NCBI GenBank assembly: GCA_037178625.1
Contig: JAWZXG010000106.1
Span: forward strand, 1 to 16,418
Direction: 5' to 3'
Origin: Skeletonema tropicum
Lineage: Eukaryota > Bacillariophyta > Thalassiosirophyceae > Thalassiosirales > Thalassiosiraceae
Length of the DNA: 16,418 bases
The position numbers and the translations under genes are program-made. This document shows, one piece after another, positions 1 to 8,966 of this stretch. Each line of letters begins with the position of its first letter. Position 1 is the stretch's first letter. A model generated the notes under the pieces. That model searched no databases, was not told where the DNA came from, and saw only the letters and a program-made list of their open reading frames with translations.

Positions 1-221
1 GTTGCGTACCACCTTAATTAGGTAGCCAAACATGCTCTGTAGTACGATCATAAGGAACTTTCCAAACAGCATTAGTCGGCAAGTTAGGGTTCAGTGGCTT
101 CCTCTCTAGCTATTAGAGAGAGCGGCCACATTCGGCAGCCATGGCGGATCATGGCGGCCACCGTTTTTGTGTGATGGTGCGTAGATCTTTCAGCAATTAC
201 TGAACCTTTCATGTAAAGATA
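1..221. other. Intergenic, no gene seen
   Basis: No open frame with coding character is visible. There is a short imperfect inverted repeat around 110-123 (CTCTCTAGCTATTAGAGAG) and a CATGGCGG-rich stretch at 140-163. I see no RNA gene or known motif. Confidence 0.5.
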
Positions 222-366
222 GTTTCACAAAAGTTGTTGCAAGATTTCACAGAAGTTTCACACACACCTCGCACGCACCTCGCACGCACGTGCGTGCGAG
301 GTGCGTGCGAGGTGCGTGCGAAGTGTGTGAAACTTCTGTGAAATCTTGCAACAACTTTTGTGAAAC
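222..366. repeat. 145-bp near-perfect palindrome (foldback)
   Basis: The outer arms, 222-265 and 323-366, are exact reverse complements over 44 bases. The centre (266-322) is made of 11-bp GTGCGTGCGAG units on one side and their complement on the other, meeting at a CACGTG near 290. The right half carries one more unit than the left, so the inner part is slightly asymmetric. As single-stranded DNA or RNA it would fold into a long hairpin. No clear target duplication flanks it. It lies only 25 bp from the hAT-type element to its right. Confidence 0.9.
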
Positions 367-382
367 AATTGAATCTCACTCA

Positions 383-390
383 GTCTTCAT
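383..390. repeat. Target site duplication, left copy
   Basis: GTCTTCAT directly abuts the left end of the 391-1000 element and is repeated exactly at 1001-1008, directly abutting the right end. This is an 8-bp duplication, the length made by hAT transposases. Confidence 0.85.
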
Positions 391-1000
391 CAGGGTTGTG
401 TACCCACGGGAAATAACCCTGGGTAGGTAGGTGTGGGTAGTACCCAAAGTGCTCACCCCAATGGGTAGGTGGGTGTGGGTATCTACCCATTACCCACCCA
501 ATTTTGCTGGGTTTTGGGTAGGTGTGGGTACCTGTTCTTCTTCCATGTAGTACTGCCAATTTCAGCTCTACGTGCATCAAACGCCTTCCTTGAGTGTGTA
601 TATATTTAGTACATGCACCTGGTTTGATGATCATCATCGAGCCCTCAGCGTTTCGAAAAGGCTTTTTCTCTCTAGGCTGTAAATCTGGTCTGAGGAGGGG
701 AACGTAATATCTAATATCACATTCATTTTGTATGCAATTCGAGTGAAACTACATCGAATTTACTTGCAATGCACATATTCACTACTCCTGCCAACTCCTC
801 CAGCACCTTTTGCCTCCTTTTGCTCCCTTTTCAACGTACCCATCCAATTGTCCAAACAGCACCCACTCGGGTAGGTGGGTATGGGTATCTACCCATTCCG
901 AAATCCCGCCGGGTAGGTACTTGATGGGTATACCCACACCCGATACCTACCCATTTTTCGGGTACTTCGGGCTGGGTACCACGGTGGGTACACAACCCTG
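391..1000. mobile_element. Non-autonomous hAT-type transposon (610 bp)
   Basis: The ends are exact 17-bp terminal inverted repeats, CAGGGTTGTGTACCCAC at 391-407 and its reverse complement at 984-1000. The element is bordered by an 8-bp direct repeat GTCTTCAT (383-390 and 1001-1008). Eight-bp duplications and CAGGG-type ends are the known signature of hAT elements. Subterminal regions on both sides (about 418-535 and 865-985) are crowded with GGGTA and GGGTAGGTGGGTGTGGGTA-like motifs in both orientations, as expected for transposase binding sites. The middle (about 550-860) has no credible coding frame, so the element is non-autonomous. It sits about 240 bp upstream of the FG-GAP gene start and could affect its promoter. 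Confidence 0.88.
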
Positions 1001-1008
1001 GTCTTCAT
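1001..1008. repeat. Target site duplication, right copy
   Basis: GTCTTCAT, identical to 383-390, directly after the right inverted repeat of the hAT-type element. Confidence 0.85.
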
Positions 1009-1247
1009 ATTATATTCACGATGGGATGATGACGATACGGATGGAGCGAAGGTTGGAGGTTTTATGGAAGTTGGAGGTGATGAATAGAAGATCCCACAAT
1101 GCATCGCTTTTTCTGTGGGGAGTGCGACTATTTATACGGGAAATCTCTCTTGTTAGCGATTTAAGCTCAGCTTCACCGAGATCTAAGAGGTGGCACAAAA
1201 AATACACCGGACCCCAGAAAACAGCCAGAGCAGCGCAGCTAATAATC

Positions 1248-2844
1248 ATGATGAAGTCGGCAGTAGCCGTGGCAGCGGCAATCCTGCTCGCACGTCCTGA
1301 TCTCTATTCAGCTGCAAACAATCAAGAGCGCCTAGAAGAACACATATCTCAGGTATTGGAGACACCATTTCTTGGACAGCACGTGGGGCTTGCGATTATT
1401 TGACATCAACAACGATGGCGCACCTGATGTTCTATTCGCGGCAGGAAGGCACTGGGTAGACCAATCCTACGCTCTCATCAACTTGGGACCAATATATACT
1501 GAAAATAATTGGTGATTTTGAAGGTGTCAGATTCAGCAAAGCGGCTGCCTGTTGGACCACCAGGTGGGTACTATCAGATCGGATGTGGCACCGTCGTCGT
1601 TACACACAAAATCATTACATGATGATAATGGAACACATCATAATACGATGGTACTGCTAGTTGGTGGGACATGTCACGATGATACACCGACTCAATTTGG
1701 CTCTTGTGTTATGGAAGAAAATACTCCTGCTAGATTACTAAAAGTTGGTGTTTCTGGATGCAATATACACAATCCCGATGTGGAATGCAACTTGGATTGG
1801 GATCTAGTTTGGGGAAGATCCACATCCAAGAGGTGACAGAAATGGTGGATTTGCGTATTTTCAACATGCAATTCATCCATCGATAGCACTGTTAGGTCAA
1901 GGCGGGGTGGAAATATATCAAAATATCCATATTCATCAGCAAGAGACAAGTCAAGTTTGGTGGATGATGAGGATGAGTTCCGAATACCCGCACCGACGAA
2001 AACTGATCCTAGATCAGATTTTTCCCGTTACGCTGGGTTTGCTTCATCGAAGACACTATTGGGAGGTGGCAATTGCTGCTGGAAGGACGTAGTGATTATG
2101 ATCCACCACAATTCGATCCAAAGGGTCATGCCAAAAGACTCAATTTACTAGTTTACAAAGATCAACAATCATCAACAGTAACAGCGTTCGAGAAATACTT
2201 TTTGCCTTCGAACATCAGCGGAGAGCCATACCCAGGAAATACCTCCATTTCCATCCAAAGTACAAACTTTCAATTTGACGATATCGATGGAGATGGTATA
2301 GATGATTTGCTAGGAGGCTACATTCCTTTACTCATCGCAACGAGTACGTGGTCATCCGCTTCCGCAACGTATCCATTTCTTGAACGAAAAAGGTCATGTG
2401 AAGGAAACGTTGGTCGTTCATGAGTCAGACGAAGGGGACGCAGGTAGATCAGTTACCACTGGCCAAATATTCTCTGATAGTGTTCTACCTGATGTGGTAT
2501 TTGCTTCGGCTAAAGGCATCGTTACAGTGTTCGCCAACTTGGGTGTGGATGAATATGGAAACTTTCGTGGCTTAGAGCAGCGCTATACATTTTCTGCTAA
2601 AAATCCTCAATGTCAAGTACGTGATGTTGCAGTCGCTCGTATGACTCAAAAAGATGGTGTTGACAATCAGTGCTGGATTGGCCTCGTTGCGGCCGTGGCT
2701 TGCCCTTTTGAGAAGCCGACGCCCAAATTTCTGGGTGAGAATGAAATCTTTTACATTAATGGAAGTTGCGAGGATGACAGGAGGAGCAGCGCCATGCTGA
2801 GGACTGACAATTGGGCAGGTCGGGTCAAGACTGTTCAAATATAG
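1248..2844 (+). CDS. Secreted FG-GAP/VCBS-repeat protein, frame-broken
   Basis: Product of about 530 residues with no known enzymatic role. The start at 1248 (or the adjacent ATG at 1251) gives MMKSAVAVAAAILLA, a plausible signal peptide, so the protein is probably exported or lumenal. Two calcium-binding loops of FG-GAP/VCBS type are visible: FDINNDGAPDVLF (about 1410-1440) and FDDIDGDGIDDLLGG (about 2276-2316). A Cys-containing stretch between them (GGTCHDDTPTQFGSCVMEE, about 1660-1715) and the end (CQVRDVAVARM, then CWIGLVAAVACPF) look like extracellular protein with disulfides. The coding signal moves between frames near 1350, 1508, 1538, 1608 (A4), 1815 (G4), 1950, 2075, 2330 and 2375. 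The similarity is continuous across these points, so assembly indels are more likely than decay. FG-GAP proteins form beta-propellers often used in adhesion, but the role here is unknown. The stop TAG is at 2842-2844. Confidence 0.7.
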
Positions 2845-2984
2845 TGAAAGCTCTGTCAAACTGTAGAGTAGAGAAATGTACATGAAGATGCAAACATGCA
2901 GAGATATTGAGAGAGAACTCCTTTATACATGTAGATAAAGATATGTAGTCAGAAATTCAGTTTAATGAGGAATACTTTTCATCA

Positions 2985-4764
2985 TTACTTCGAGCGGAGA
3001 GGATTTTGGCTCATCCACTTGGGTAAAAACTCAAATGGATCACCTTCATATTCCTGACTATATTTGATTCCAGCCTTATTCGAACAAAGGCTGCAATTCC
3101 TTTTTCCTCCACTTGATACAAGCATCAGCTGCGCCACCCATGAATTCTCCATCAATAAAACACTGAGGGAAAGTAGCGCATCCAGTCTGATCAGTCAATG
3201 CAGCCCGATACTTGTTGCCCATATTATCCTTGGCGTATTCAAAAGAGTCGATGTTGATTTGAGTGTATTCTACTCCAATGGTATCAAAGAAATTCGTGAT
3301 TGTCCAGCAAAATTCACAATATTGAAGCGAAAAAATGACAATTTTGTGTTTCGCAATGTTCTCCTTTACAAATGCAACACTCTCCTCGGTGGAACTTGGC
3401 AAAGGTACAGGAGGAGGGGGTGAACTTGGAGTCGATGCCGCAATCTCCTTCTCTTCCTCTGTCATATCAGCTCCAATACCATCGAACAGAGGTGTGGATA
3501 GGTACCGTTCGCCTGTATCTGGTAATATGGCGACAATGGAAGTGCCTGGAGAGCAAGTCTCGGCATGTTTGAGTGCAGATGCCAGAATACCTCCACCCGA
3601 CGTTCCAGTAAATATGCCCTCTTTTTGTGCCAATGTCTTACTTGTAGACATGGCAATATCACCACCTACGTGGCAAACCTCATCAATCCGAGATCTCGCC
3701 TTGTCCACAAGAGATGGGATCCAATCGGGTGCCCATCCCTGAAGCAAATGTGGACGCCAGACGGGATGAGGATCCTTGAAGGAGGAAAGTTCTCCTTCGC
3801 CCTGTGGATATTTCCGTCTCAATTTGACTATACAGCATCGGAGCATTGTCAGGCTCTTACACAATGAATCTTCGTATCAGGTGAGCGACTTTTCATCACC
3901 TTACTAACACCATTCAATGTCCCGCCAGTACCATACGCCAAGAAGAGATGATCCAACGTTTCATCTCCCATAGCATCGAGCAATTCCGGCCCAGTTGTCA
4001 TCTCATGGACATAGGCATTTGCCTCATTATCAAACTGGTTCGGCCAGTACCAACCATGTTTCTCTGCCAGCTCCTTCGTTTTGATGACCATCCCACTACC
4101 CTTGTGTGCAGGATTGGTGAGAATCACGCGTGCACCTAGAAATCTCATCAGCTTCCGACGTTCGATTGAGAAAGACTCGGCCATGACGCAGACGAAGGGG
4201 GGTAGCCCTTGGCGTTGCACACCATGGCTAATCCGATGCCAGTGTTTCCAGAGGAACATTCGACTACTGTTTGACCTGGCTTGAGATGCCCGTTCTTTTC
4301 GGCCCACTGTATAATATATAGCAGATAGAAATGAGTTGTTTGGTGAGCGATAAACGAGATGACATCATCATGACGTACATAATAATTTCACACATAATAT
4401 TATTTTCGTGTCGTCGCTCATTGTCATCATCTTACCTCAATACAACCCAATGGCCAAACGATCCTTCACACTCCCCATCGGATTAAACGCTTCGCATTTC
4501 ACATAGACATTGACACCCTTCGGTGCCATCCTGTTTAGTTTCACAAGAGGTGTTTTACCAATGGTATCCAAGATACTGCTCGATTTTTGTGATGGACGTA
4601 CATCGTTGGCGATGGATTCGATGATGGATGAGGTGCTGCTGCTGCTCATGTTGGAGGACGATAATAATTCTATGAGGTTTATTGATCGAAGCGTTATTTT
4701 TGCGTAGGAGGAGAGAGGAGGATGTTTTGCCAAGTGAGATGAAGCGGGGCATCAACAGCGACAT
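2985..4764 (-). CDS. Cysteine synthase fused to C-terminal glutaredoxin
   Basis: The N-terminal part is a PLP-dependent O-acetylserine (thiol) lyase, which makes cysteine from O-acetylserine and sulfide. Family motifs are [20 protein letters not shown] (PLP lysine codon 4464-4466), [12 protein letters not shown] (exon 2), [12 protein letters not shown] and [13 protein letters not shown] proline-rich linker ([12 protein letters not shown], about 3395-3435) leads to a glutaredoxin domain: [13 protein letters not shown] with a CxxC pair (codons 3316-3318 and 3307-3309), then a TFPQCF cis-proline loop and [10 protein letters not shown]. One GT-AG intron lies at 4307-4435. Frame breaks occur at 4444-4445 (AA), 4197-4202 (G6), 3857-3858, 3814-3815 and about 3076-3080. 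Past the last one a coding tail ending [11 protein letters not shown]...RSK runs to a stop at 2985. The first ATG in the main frame is at 4649 (MSSSSTSS). The ATG at 4764 gives an organelle-presequence-like [13 protein letters not shown], but joining it needs one more frame change, so the N-terminus and location are open. Confidence 0.87.
4307..4435 (-). other. Spliceosomal intron in cysteine synthase gene
   Basis: On the minus strand the intron begins GTAAGATG after ...ATTGAG and ends TATACAG before TGGGCCGAA. Removing its 129 bases joins the CIE of exon 1 to the [16 protein letters not shown] of exon 2, matching the usual order of cysteine synthases. It is AT-rich with in-frame stops. It is the only intron I can support in this window. 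Confidence 0.85.
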
Positions 4765-5150
4765 TGTCGAGGAGTTTGACGATGAGTTGTGTCATCGTAT
4801 GTGATGGCCGGCATGAAAGATTTTTGCCAACCTACCACCTGACGTGTACCCCGCAAGATTTCATATTGATTCCTATTGTCTGTGGGCTTACCTCCAAAAG
4901 AAACTCCTAATTCCGACGTTAATATCGCCAACAGTATCTTTCTCTCTTTATTTCCCCGCTCTCCTCTCTCTTGACGAGCATGTTGGTACCTACATACAGC
5001 TCTTGCTCTCATACGCCCAGTTCAGCTGCGTGATTATCATTATACTACAAATTGAGCCCAAGCTAATAAATCATTACAACAGAAAGCTAGTGATTCTCTC
5101 TAGAGAGTATGGTAGGTTGCTTTGAACAGCATAAAAAAAAATAGATAATC
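4765..5150. promoter_or_regulatory. Shared divergent promoter region
   Basis: A 386-bp gap lies between the starts of the minus-strand cysteine synthase gene and the plus-strand 6-phosphogluconolactonase gene, so it should hold both promoters. A perfect 12-bp palindrome CTCTCTAGAGAG is at 5096-5107 and an A9 tract lies just before the plus-strand ATG. No assigned factor site or convincing open frame is seen. Confidence 0.45.
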
Positions 5151-6040
5151 ATGGAAGGCACTGACAACAACAATCATCAAGCTAGGCTAGTCATCGCACC
5201 AACCAAAACAGCCCTCAGCACCGCATTATCCAACCTCATCATTCAATCTTGCCACAGAGCACTACGACATTCCACCACATTCACAATTGCACTTAGCGGA
5301 GGGTCACTCCAACATTCCTCCAAGAACTACCCGACGCATTTTCCAAAGCCGGTAAAGATCCACAATGGGACAAATGGCATGTTCTATTGGCAGATGAGCG
5401 ATGTGTGGTATCCTCTCACGAGGATTCCAATTTAGGTGCAATTCGGACACACTTTACAGACAATGTAGCTATACCACAATCACAAATATATGGTATTGAT
5501 GAGACGTTATTAGGATCATCGGAAGATGTTGCTGCATCCTATGAGAAGAATGTTGTCAAGTATCTATTAGAAATGAAGAAATCAACAACAACAGGCTACT
5601 ACTACTACTACTGATGATGATGGTAAGATTGACTGCGTCTTGTTAGGATTTGGTCCCGATGGACATACATGTTCCTTATTTCCAAACCACAAATTATTAA
5701 ATGAACAAAGTCGATGGGTAGCATCCATTGATGATTCTCCAAAACCTCCTCCGTCAAGGATTACATTGACATTACCATTTTTGAATCAGTATTGTCAACA
5801 GATTATTTTTTGTGGGGCGGGTGTATCCAAGCGTCCGATAGTACATGCGGTCTTTCGAAATGTTGAGAAGGTTCTTGAGAAAGTAGTGGAAGAGAATGAT
5901 GCTGTAGTATTAGAGGCCAGGTGGCATCTGTGGAATTGAGCAATCCAGCACCATATCCTTGTGGTATGGTGCGACCGCAAGGGTGTGGTGATGATGGCGA
6001 CTCTTTGATTTGGCTTGTTGATGAAGATGCATGTTGCTAA
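5151..6040 (+). CDS. PGL: 6-phosphogluconolactonase, frame-broken
   Basis: Hydrolyses 6-phosphoglucono-delta-lactone to 6-phosphogluconate, the second step of the oxidative pentose-phosphate pathway. The family motifs appear in order: FTIALSGGSL, HVLLADERCV, HEDSNLGAIR, LLGFGPDGHTCSLFPNH, and a C-terminal part with RITLTLPFLNQ and PYPCGMVRPQG ending in IWLVDEDACC. About 296 residues is normal length. The ATG at 5151 is the first one and gives no obvious targeting peptide, so a cytosolic enzyme is likely. Three one-base breaks occur, each at a dinucleotide run: CC at 5309-5310 (an added C restores GGSLPTFLQELP), GG at 5594-5595, and CC at 5917-5918 (an added C restores VLEAQVASVELS). This pattern suggests assembly indels in an intact housekeeping gene. 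Its 3' end converges on the minus-strand hydrolase gene. Confidence 0.9.
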
Positions 6041-6156
6041 TAAGGAATTCATTTCAACTGTTGGTAGTACAAAGTAGTAAGAAAAAGTTGACTTTTGCAT
6101 GTTACTTGTGTTGAAACTATTATATTCCATCCGTTGCATATAGTCTTTGGGACTTT

Positions 6157-7055
6157 TCACCGACAGCTTGCAGTATGAAGTTGCAAGATATCTTTCAATG
6201 CACCGCTCCGAGTCCGAATCTCTTCCATTTGGTACTGAATGACCTCCCTCGTGGTAAGTAATAGATACATCTAATCCAGCCGTTTGGTAGCAATCGTGCA
6301 CTTGCTTGGCACTTTCGATTGGGTTGATTGTATCATTCTTTCCCATCACGAATAGCATCTTTGTTTCTTTTTTTAGTTCATGATTTGCTTGTTGTGAAAG
6401 GGAATTGAGTGCCTTTTTGTATGGATTGGGCCACGCAGCTCCATTCAGTATATACGAACAGTTCGATCGCTGCAAATCAATATTAGTTGCAAGTAATGCA
6501 GGCGAGTAGAATTGCCCCCTGTGAGTGTCCCAAAATCAAATCATAGTTGTACTCTGTTGGTGCTGTAGTAGTGGATGAGTCACTACTTCTTGGGAGTACT
6601 GCATTCATGACATTTGATGCACTCTCATCAAAACCAATGTATTCATCTGCATTAAATGATCTAAATCCCGGAGACATTGTCCACCAAGCGTATGCATCAT
6701 CCGTGTCACTAATTTGGTATGGGGCTGTCAACGCTTCCCATTTGATGGATAATAGTTTCACTTTTTTTTCTCTTTTCATCGTCGGCAATAAGGCTATTTT
6801 CCAGCAATGTCCTCAAAGGTAACAACCTCTTTAGGAATTCTTCACCATTTCCCCCCTTCCCATGTAAACACAGTATTCGAAAGACATTATTATCATCATG
6901 AGGAGATGTTGTTGTGGCTGCTACTGCAGATGAGCTCAGACTACGATGACCGCATCATCTGATGTTGAAGAGGGATGAATGCTTGTGCGATGCTGTTCTT
7001 CCGAGCGACGCAACTGATCAAGAAGAGTCTGGAGAAACTTCTTTTCACTGCCATG
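6157..7055 (-). CDS. FSH1-type serine hydrolase, possibly plastid-targeted
   Basis: Alpha/beta-hydrolase of the FSH1/ovarian-cancer-gene-2 type; substrate unknown. Motifs in order: RILCLHGKGGNGEEFLK (oxyanion strand, about 6817-6870), the nucleophile elbow LGHSQGA (Ser, about 6520), MGKNDTINPIESA (Asp) and HEGGHSVPNG (His, about 6225-6255). The start ATG at 7053-7055 gives a basic, partly hydrophobic leader with SIAQAFIPL, which fits the AxAFxP plastid-import motif of diatoms after a short hydrophobic core. Breaks occur near 6945-6955, in the T8 run 6762-6769, and near 6498-6503. The 3' end is uncertain. The conserved part ends near 6200. I placed the end at a TGA (6157-6159) that needs one more frame change; without it the frame stays open to 5795, inside the neighbouring lactonase gene on the other strand. 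Confidence 0.75.
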
Positions 7056-7396
7056 TCAGGTAGGTGCTTTGCTTTTAGGAGAGCTGTGGACTGATAGCTA
7101 TGAAAGTGGTGCGTGTTGCAATCCGAGTTGGGATATGGTTAGCTAAGGCAATAGAGCGCGAGTATTATTTATGACGGATACGTGCTTTCTTGATGATTTC
7201 ATGTATTTGAGATTTAGGGGGCTACCCCAAATGACCCCCTTAAAGGAACCTGGATCTATTAGTTAATTAAGCTGTAAACCCAAGAGTAAAGGGAGCATTT
7301 AGGGGGCAAAATGGACCATTTTTTTACTTTTTGATTTTGTCGGCGACACAAACAAAAATAAAGCAAGTAGCAAGTGCATGATAGGATCTTTGCACC
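7056..7396. other. Intergenic region with paired ATTTAGGGGGC repeats
   Basis: No gene is seen. The sequence ATTTAGGGGGC occurs at 7212-7222 and 7297-7307. The first copy is followed by CCCCAAAT and CCCCCTTAAA, which partly complement it, and the second by the palindrome AAAATGGACCATTTT. This could be the relic of a short inverted-repeat element, but the ends are not defined. The region should also contain the divergent promoters of the hydrolase and LAMTOR3-like genes. Confidence 0.4.
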
Positions 7397-8617
7397 ATGG
7401 CAGATCAGCAGGGCCAGCAGCAACAACCACGGGGCATCCTCCCCTCCGAAACACTCAACGCACTCGACAATCTCGTCGACCGTCTCAATTTTTCCTCCGG
7501 TCGTCTTCCCAACGTCAACAACAACAATAACACTACTAATAACGAGGATGATGATGTCCGTCCACTCCCCATCCGCGCCCTCTTGGTTGGAACCAACGAG
7601 GGTGTCGGCCTCTCCCGCTCCCTTGGTTCGGCGCACACTGCCTCTCAACTACGATCGAACAATATGAACGGTGGCGTGGTGATCCATCATCGTCATTTTC
7701 ACATTCGGGGAGCATGAGCGAAGAAGTGTTGAGTAGCATTGAAACCGTTTGGGCGACATTGGTGAGTGCCGCGCCTCCTCATGTGATGGCTGCTACGGCT
7801 GCTGCTGCCGCAGCTGCTGCAAATAGTAGTAGTGGTGGTGGTGGTGGTGGTGGTGGTAGTGCGAATGGATGAAGAAAAGAAGGAGGATGGTGTACCGACG
7901 CACATTCAGCCTCCGCATCCACCTGTTATCACCCTTGCAATTGGGGGATACGATTAAAACGGTTACTGCGACGTATGATAATTGCACGTTGATTCATATC
8001 CACATGCCTCCGTTGGTAGTTACTTTCGTGGCACTTCCCGAAGCGAATATTGGTGCTATCCGATGCATGGCATTACCATTGTTAAAAGTGTTATTGGAAC
8101 CTGTGAGACGTGCCCTGGTACGAAGTCGGGGAGGCGGTGTAGCTGGGGGAAATACAGTTATTGGAAGTCCAAATGGAGGGGCTGGACAGGTGATGGGCGG
8201 GATGGATTTAGGACCGGGTATCATGATGATGAACAAATGATGGCTGCGGGGGGACAAATGCAGCAGCACCAGCCTAATCATCCACAGCAGCAGCAACAAC
8301 AACAACAAATGATGTTTGGACAGCAGGCACAACAACAGCAACAATTACAACAAGTATATGACCAACAACAACAATATCAACAGCAGCAACAGCAGCAATT
8401 CCAACAACAACAACAGCAGCAGCAGCAGCCATCACAGCAACAGCAACTCTTATTGCAGCAACAATTGTTAAATCAACAAATGCTACTACAACAGCAGCAA
8501 ATGTATCAGGGTGGGAATAATTTAGATCCACAGCAATTGTATCAGCAGCAGCTTTATATGTTGCAGCAGCAGTATCAACAGCAGCAGCAGCAACAACAAC
8601 AACAGCAACAGTTTTGA
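7397..8617 (+). CDS. LAMTOR3-like roadblock protein with polyQ tail
   Basis: Resembles LAMTOR3/MP1, a roadblock-fold subunit of the Ragulator complex, which anchors Rag GTPases and TORC1 signalling to lysosomal or vacuolar membranes. IRALLVGTNEGVGLSRSLG (about 7571-7630) matches the first strand region. After an insertion of Asn, Ala and Gly runs come PLQLGDTIKTVTATYDN and then HMPPLVVTFVALPEANIGAI with LPLLKVLLEPVRRAL (about 7935-8120), matching the family pattern of PLVVSF...ANTG and an amphipathic C-terminal helix. A tail of about 125 residues, roughly half Gln, follows (8240-8617). The ATG at 7397 begins MADQQGQQQQPRG. Frame breaks lie near 7665, 7868, 7940 and 8205-8240; the last separates the domain from the Gln tail. 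The family identification rests on motif memory and should be tested by profile search. The Gln tail is not typical of LAMTOR3. Confidence 0.65.
7833..7860 (+). repeat. GGT/AGT microsatellite (Gly-Ser run)
   Basis: AGT then GGT triplets repeat within the LAMTOR3-like gene, preceded by a GCT/GCC Ala run (7793-7821). In frame they encode Ala, Ser and Gly runs inserted inside the roadblock domain. Such triplet runs vary in length and can also cause sequencing indels. Confidence 0.8.
8280..8616 (+). repeat. CAG/CAA polyglutamine repeat region
   Basis: Interrupted runs of CAG and CAA encode blocks of up to about 12 Gln, separated by Met, Leu, Phe, Tyr and Pro residues. Mixed CAG and CAA codons mean the protein run is kept although the DNA is not a pure repeat, which suggests selection at the protein level. 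It forms the C-terminal tail of the LAMTOR3-like protein if the break near 8205-8240 is an assembly error. Confidence 0.9.
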
Positions 8618-8966
8618 GGAGTGTTTGAGATTGGTTGTTTTAAAATTGTAGAATCCTAACATTATTATTATAGGTAGAGTGAATTCATAGAGTTGGTGGG
8701 ATGCAGATTGATCTTGAGTGGGTGTCTCCTTCACCAGTCGATCAAGATTTCTGATAAGAACAAAGGTACCTAAAAGTAGAAAAACCTCTTTTCTTATCTT
8801 CCTTTCTCCTCAGCACCCATCACTCCTACGTAGGAATTCATTGAAAATATGGCTTCATCCGTCCTCTCCAACCCAATTTGTTTTTCGTCACCATGCACAC
8901 TTCACCTGCCATCACCTCTACTACCTTATGTATTGATGCGCTCCGGCGCCTTCGACTCTGCCTGTC
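8618..8966 (+). promoter_or_regulatory. Intergenic region upstream of TtcA gene
   Basis: A 349-bp gap between two genes on the same strand. It should hold the 3' UTR of the LAMTOR3-like gene and the promoter and 5' UTR of the TtcA gene. It contains a T/C-rich stretch (8789-8830) and an 8-bp palindrome CTACGTAG (8827-8834). Small open frames here show no coding character. Confidence 0.4.

Noticed and set aside
391..535. Telomere-like repeat
   Set aside because: The GGGTA motifs are irregular and in both orientations, unlike a telomere tract, and they fall inside bounded transposon ends.
810..1247. Upstream extension of the FG-GAP open frame (and the antisense frames at 889-1249)
   Set aside because: The frame runs through the right end of the hAT element and low-complexity GGGTA repeats. 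The signal peptide at 1248 is a much better start.
1248..2844. Pseudogene call for the FG-GAP gene
   Set aside because: It has the most breaks, but neighbouring housekeeping genes show the same one-base pattern, so assembly error explains it better.
3335..3742. 135-residue plus-strand frame
   Set aside because: It is antisense to the well-supported cysteine synthase-glutaredoxin frame, so it is a shadow.
4650..4733. Start of the cysteine synthase at a TTG (4733)
   Set aside because: It is not an ATG, and a stop lies just upstream in that frame. The ATG at 4649, or a frame-shifted ATG at 4764, is more likely.
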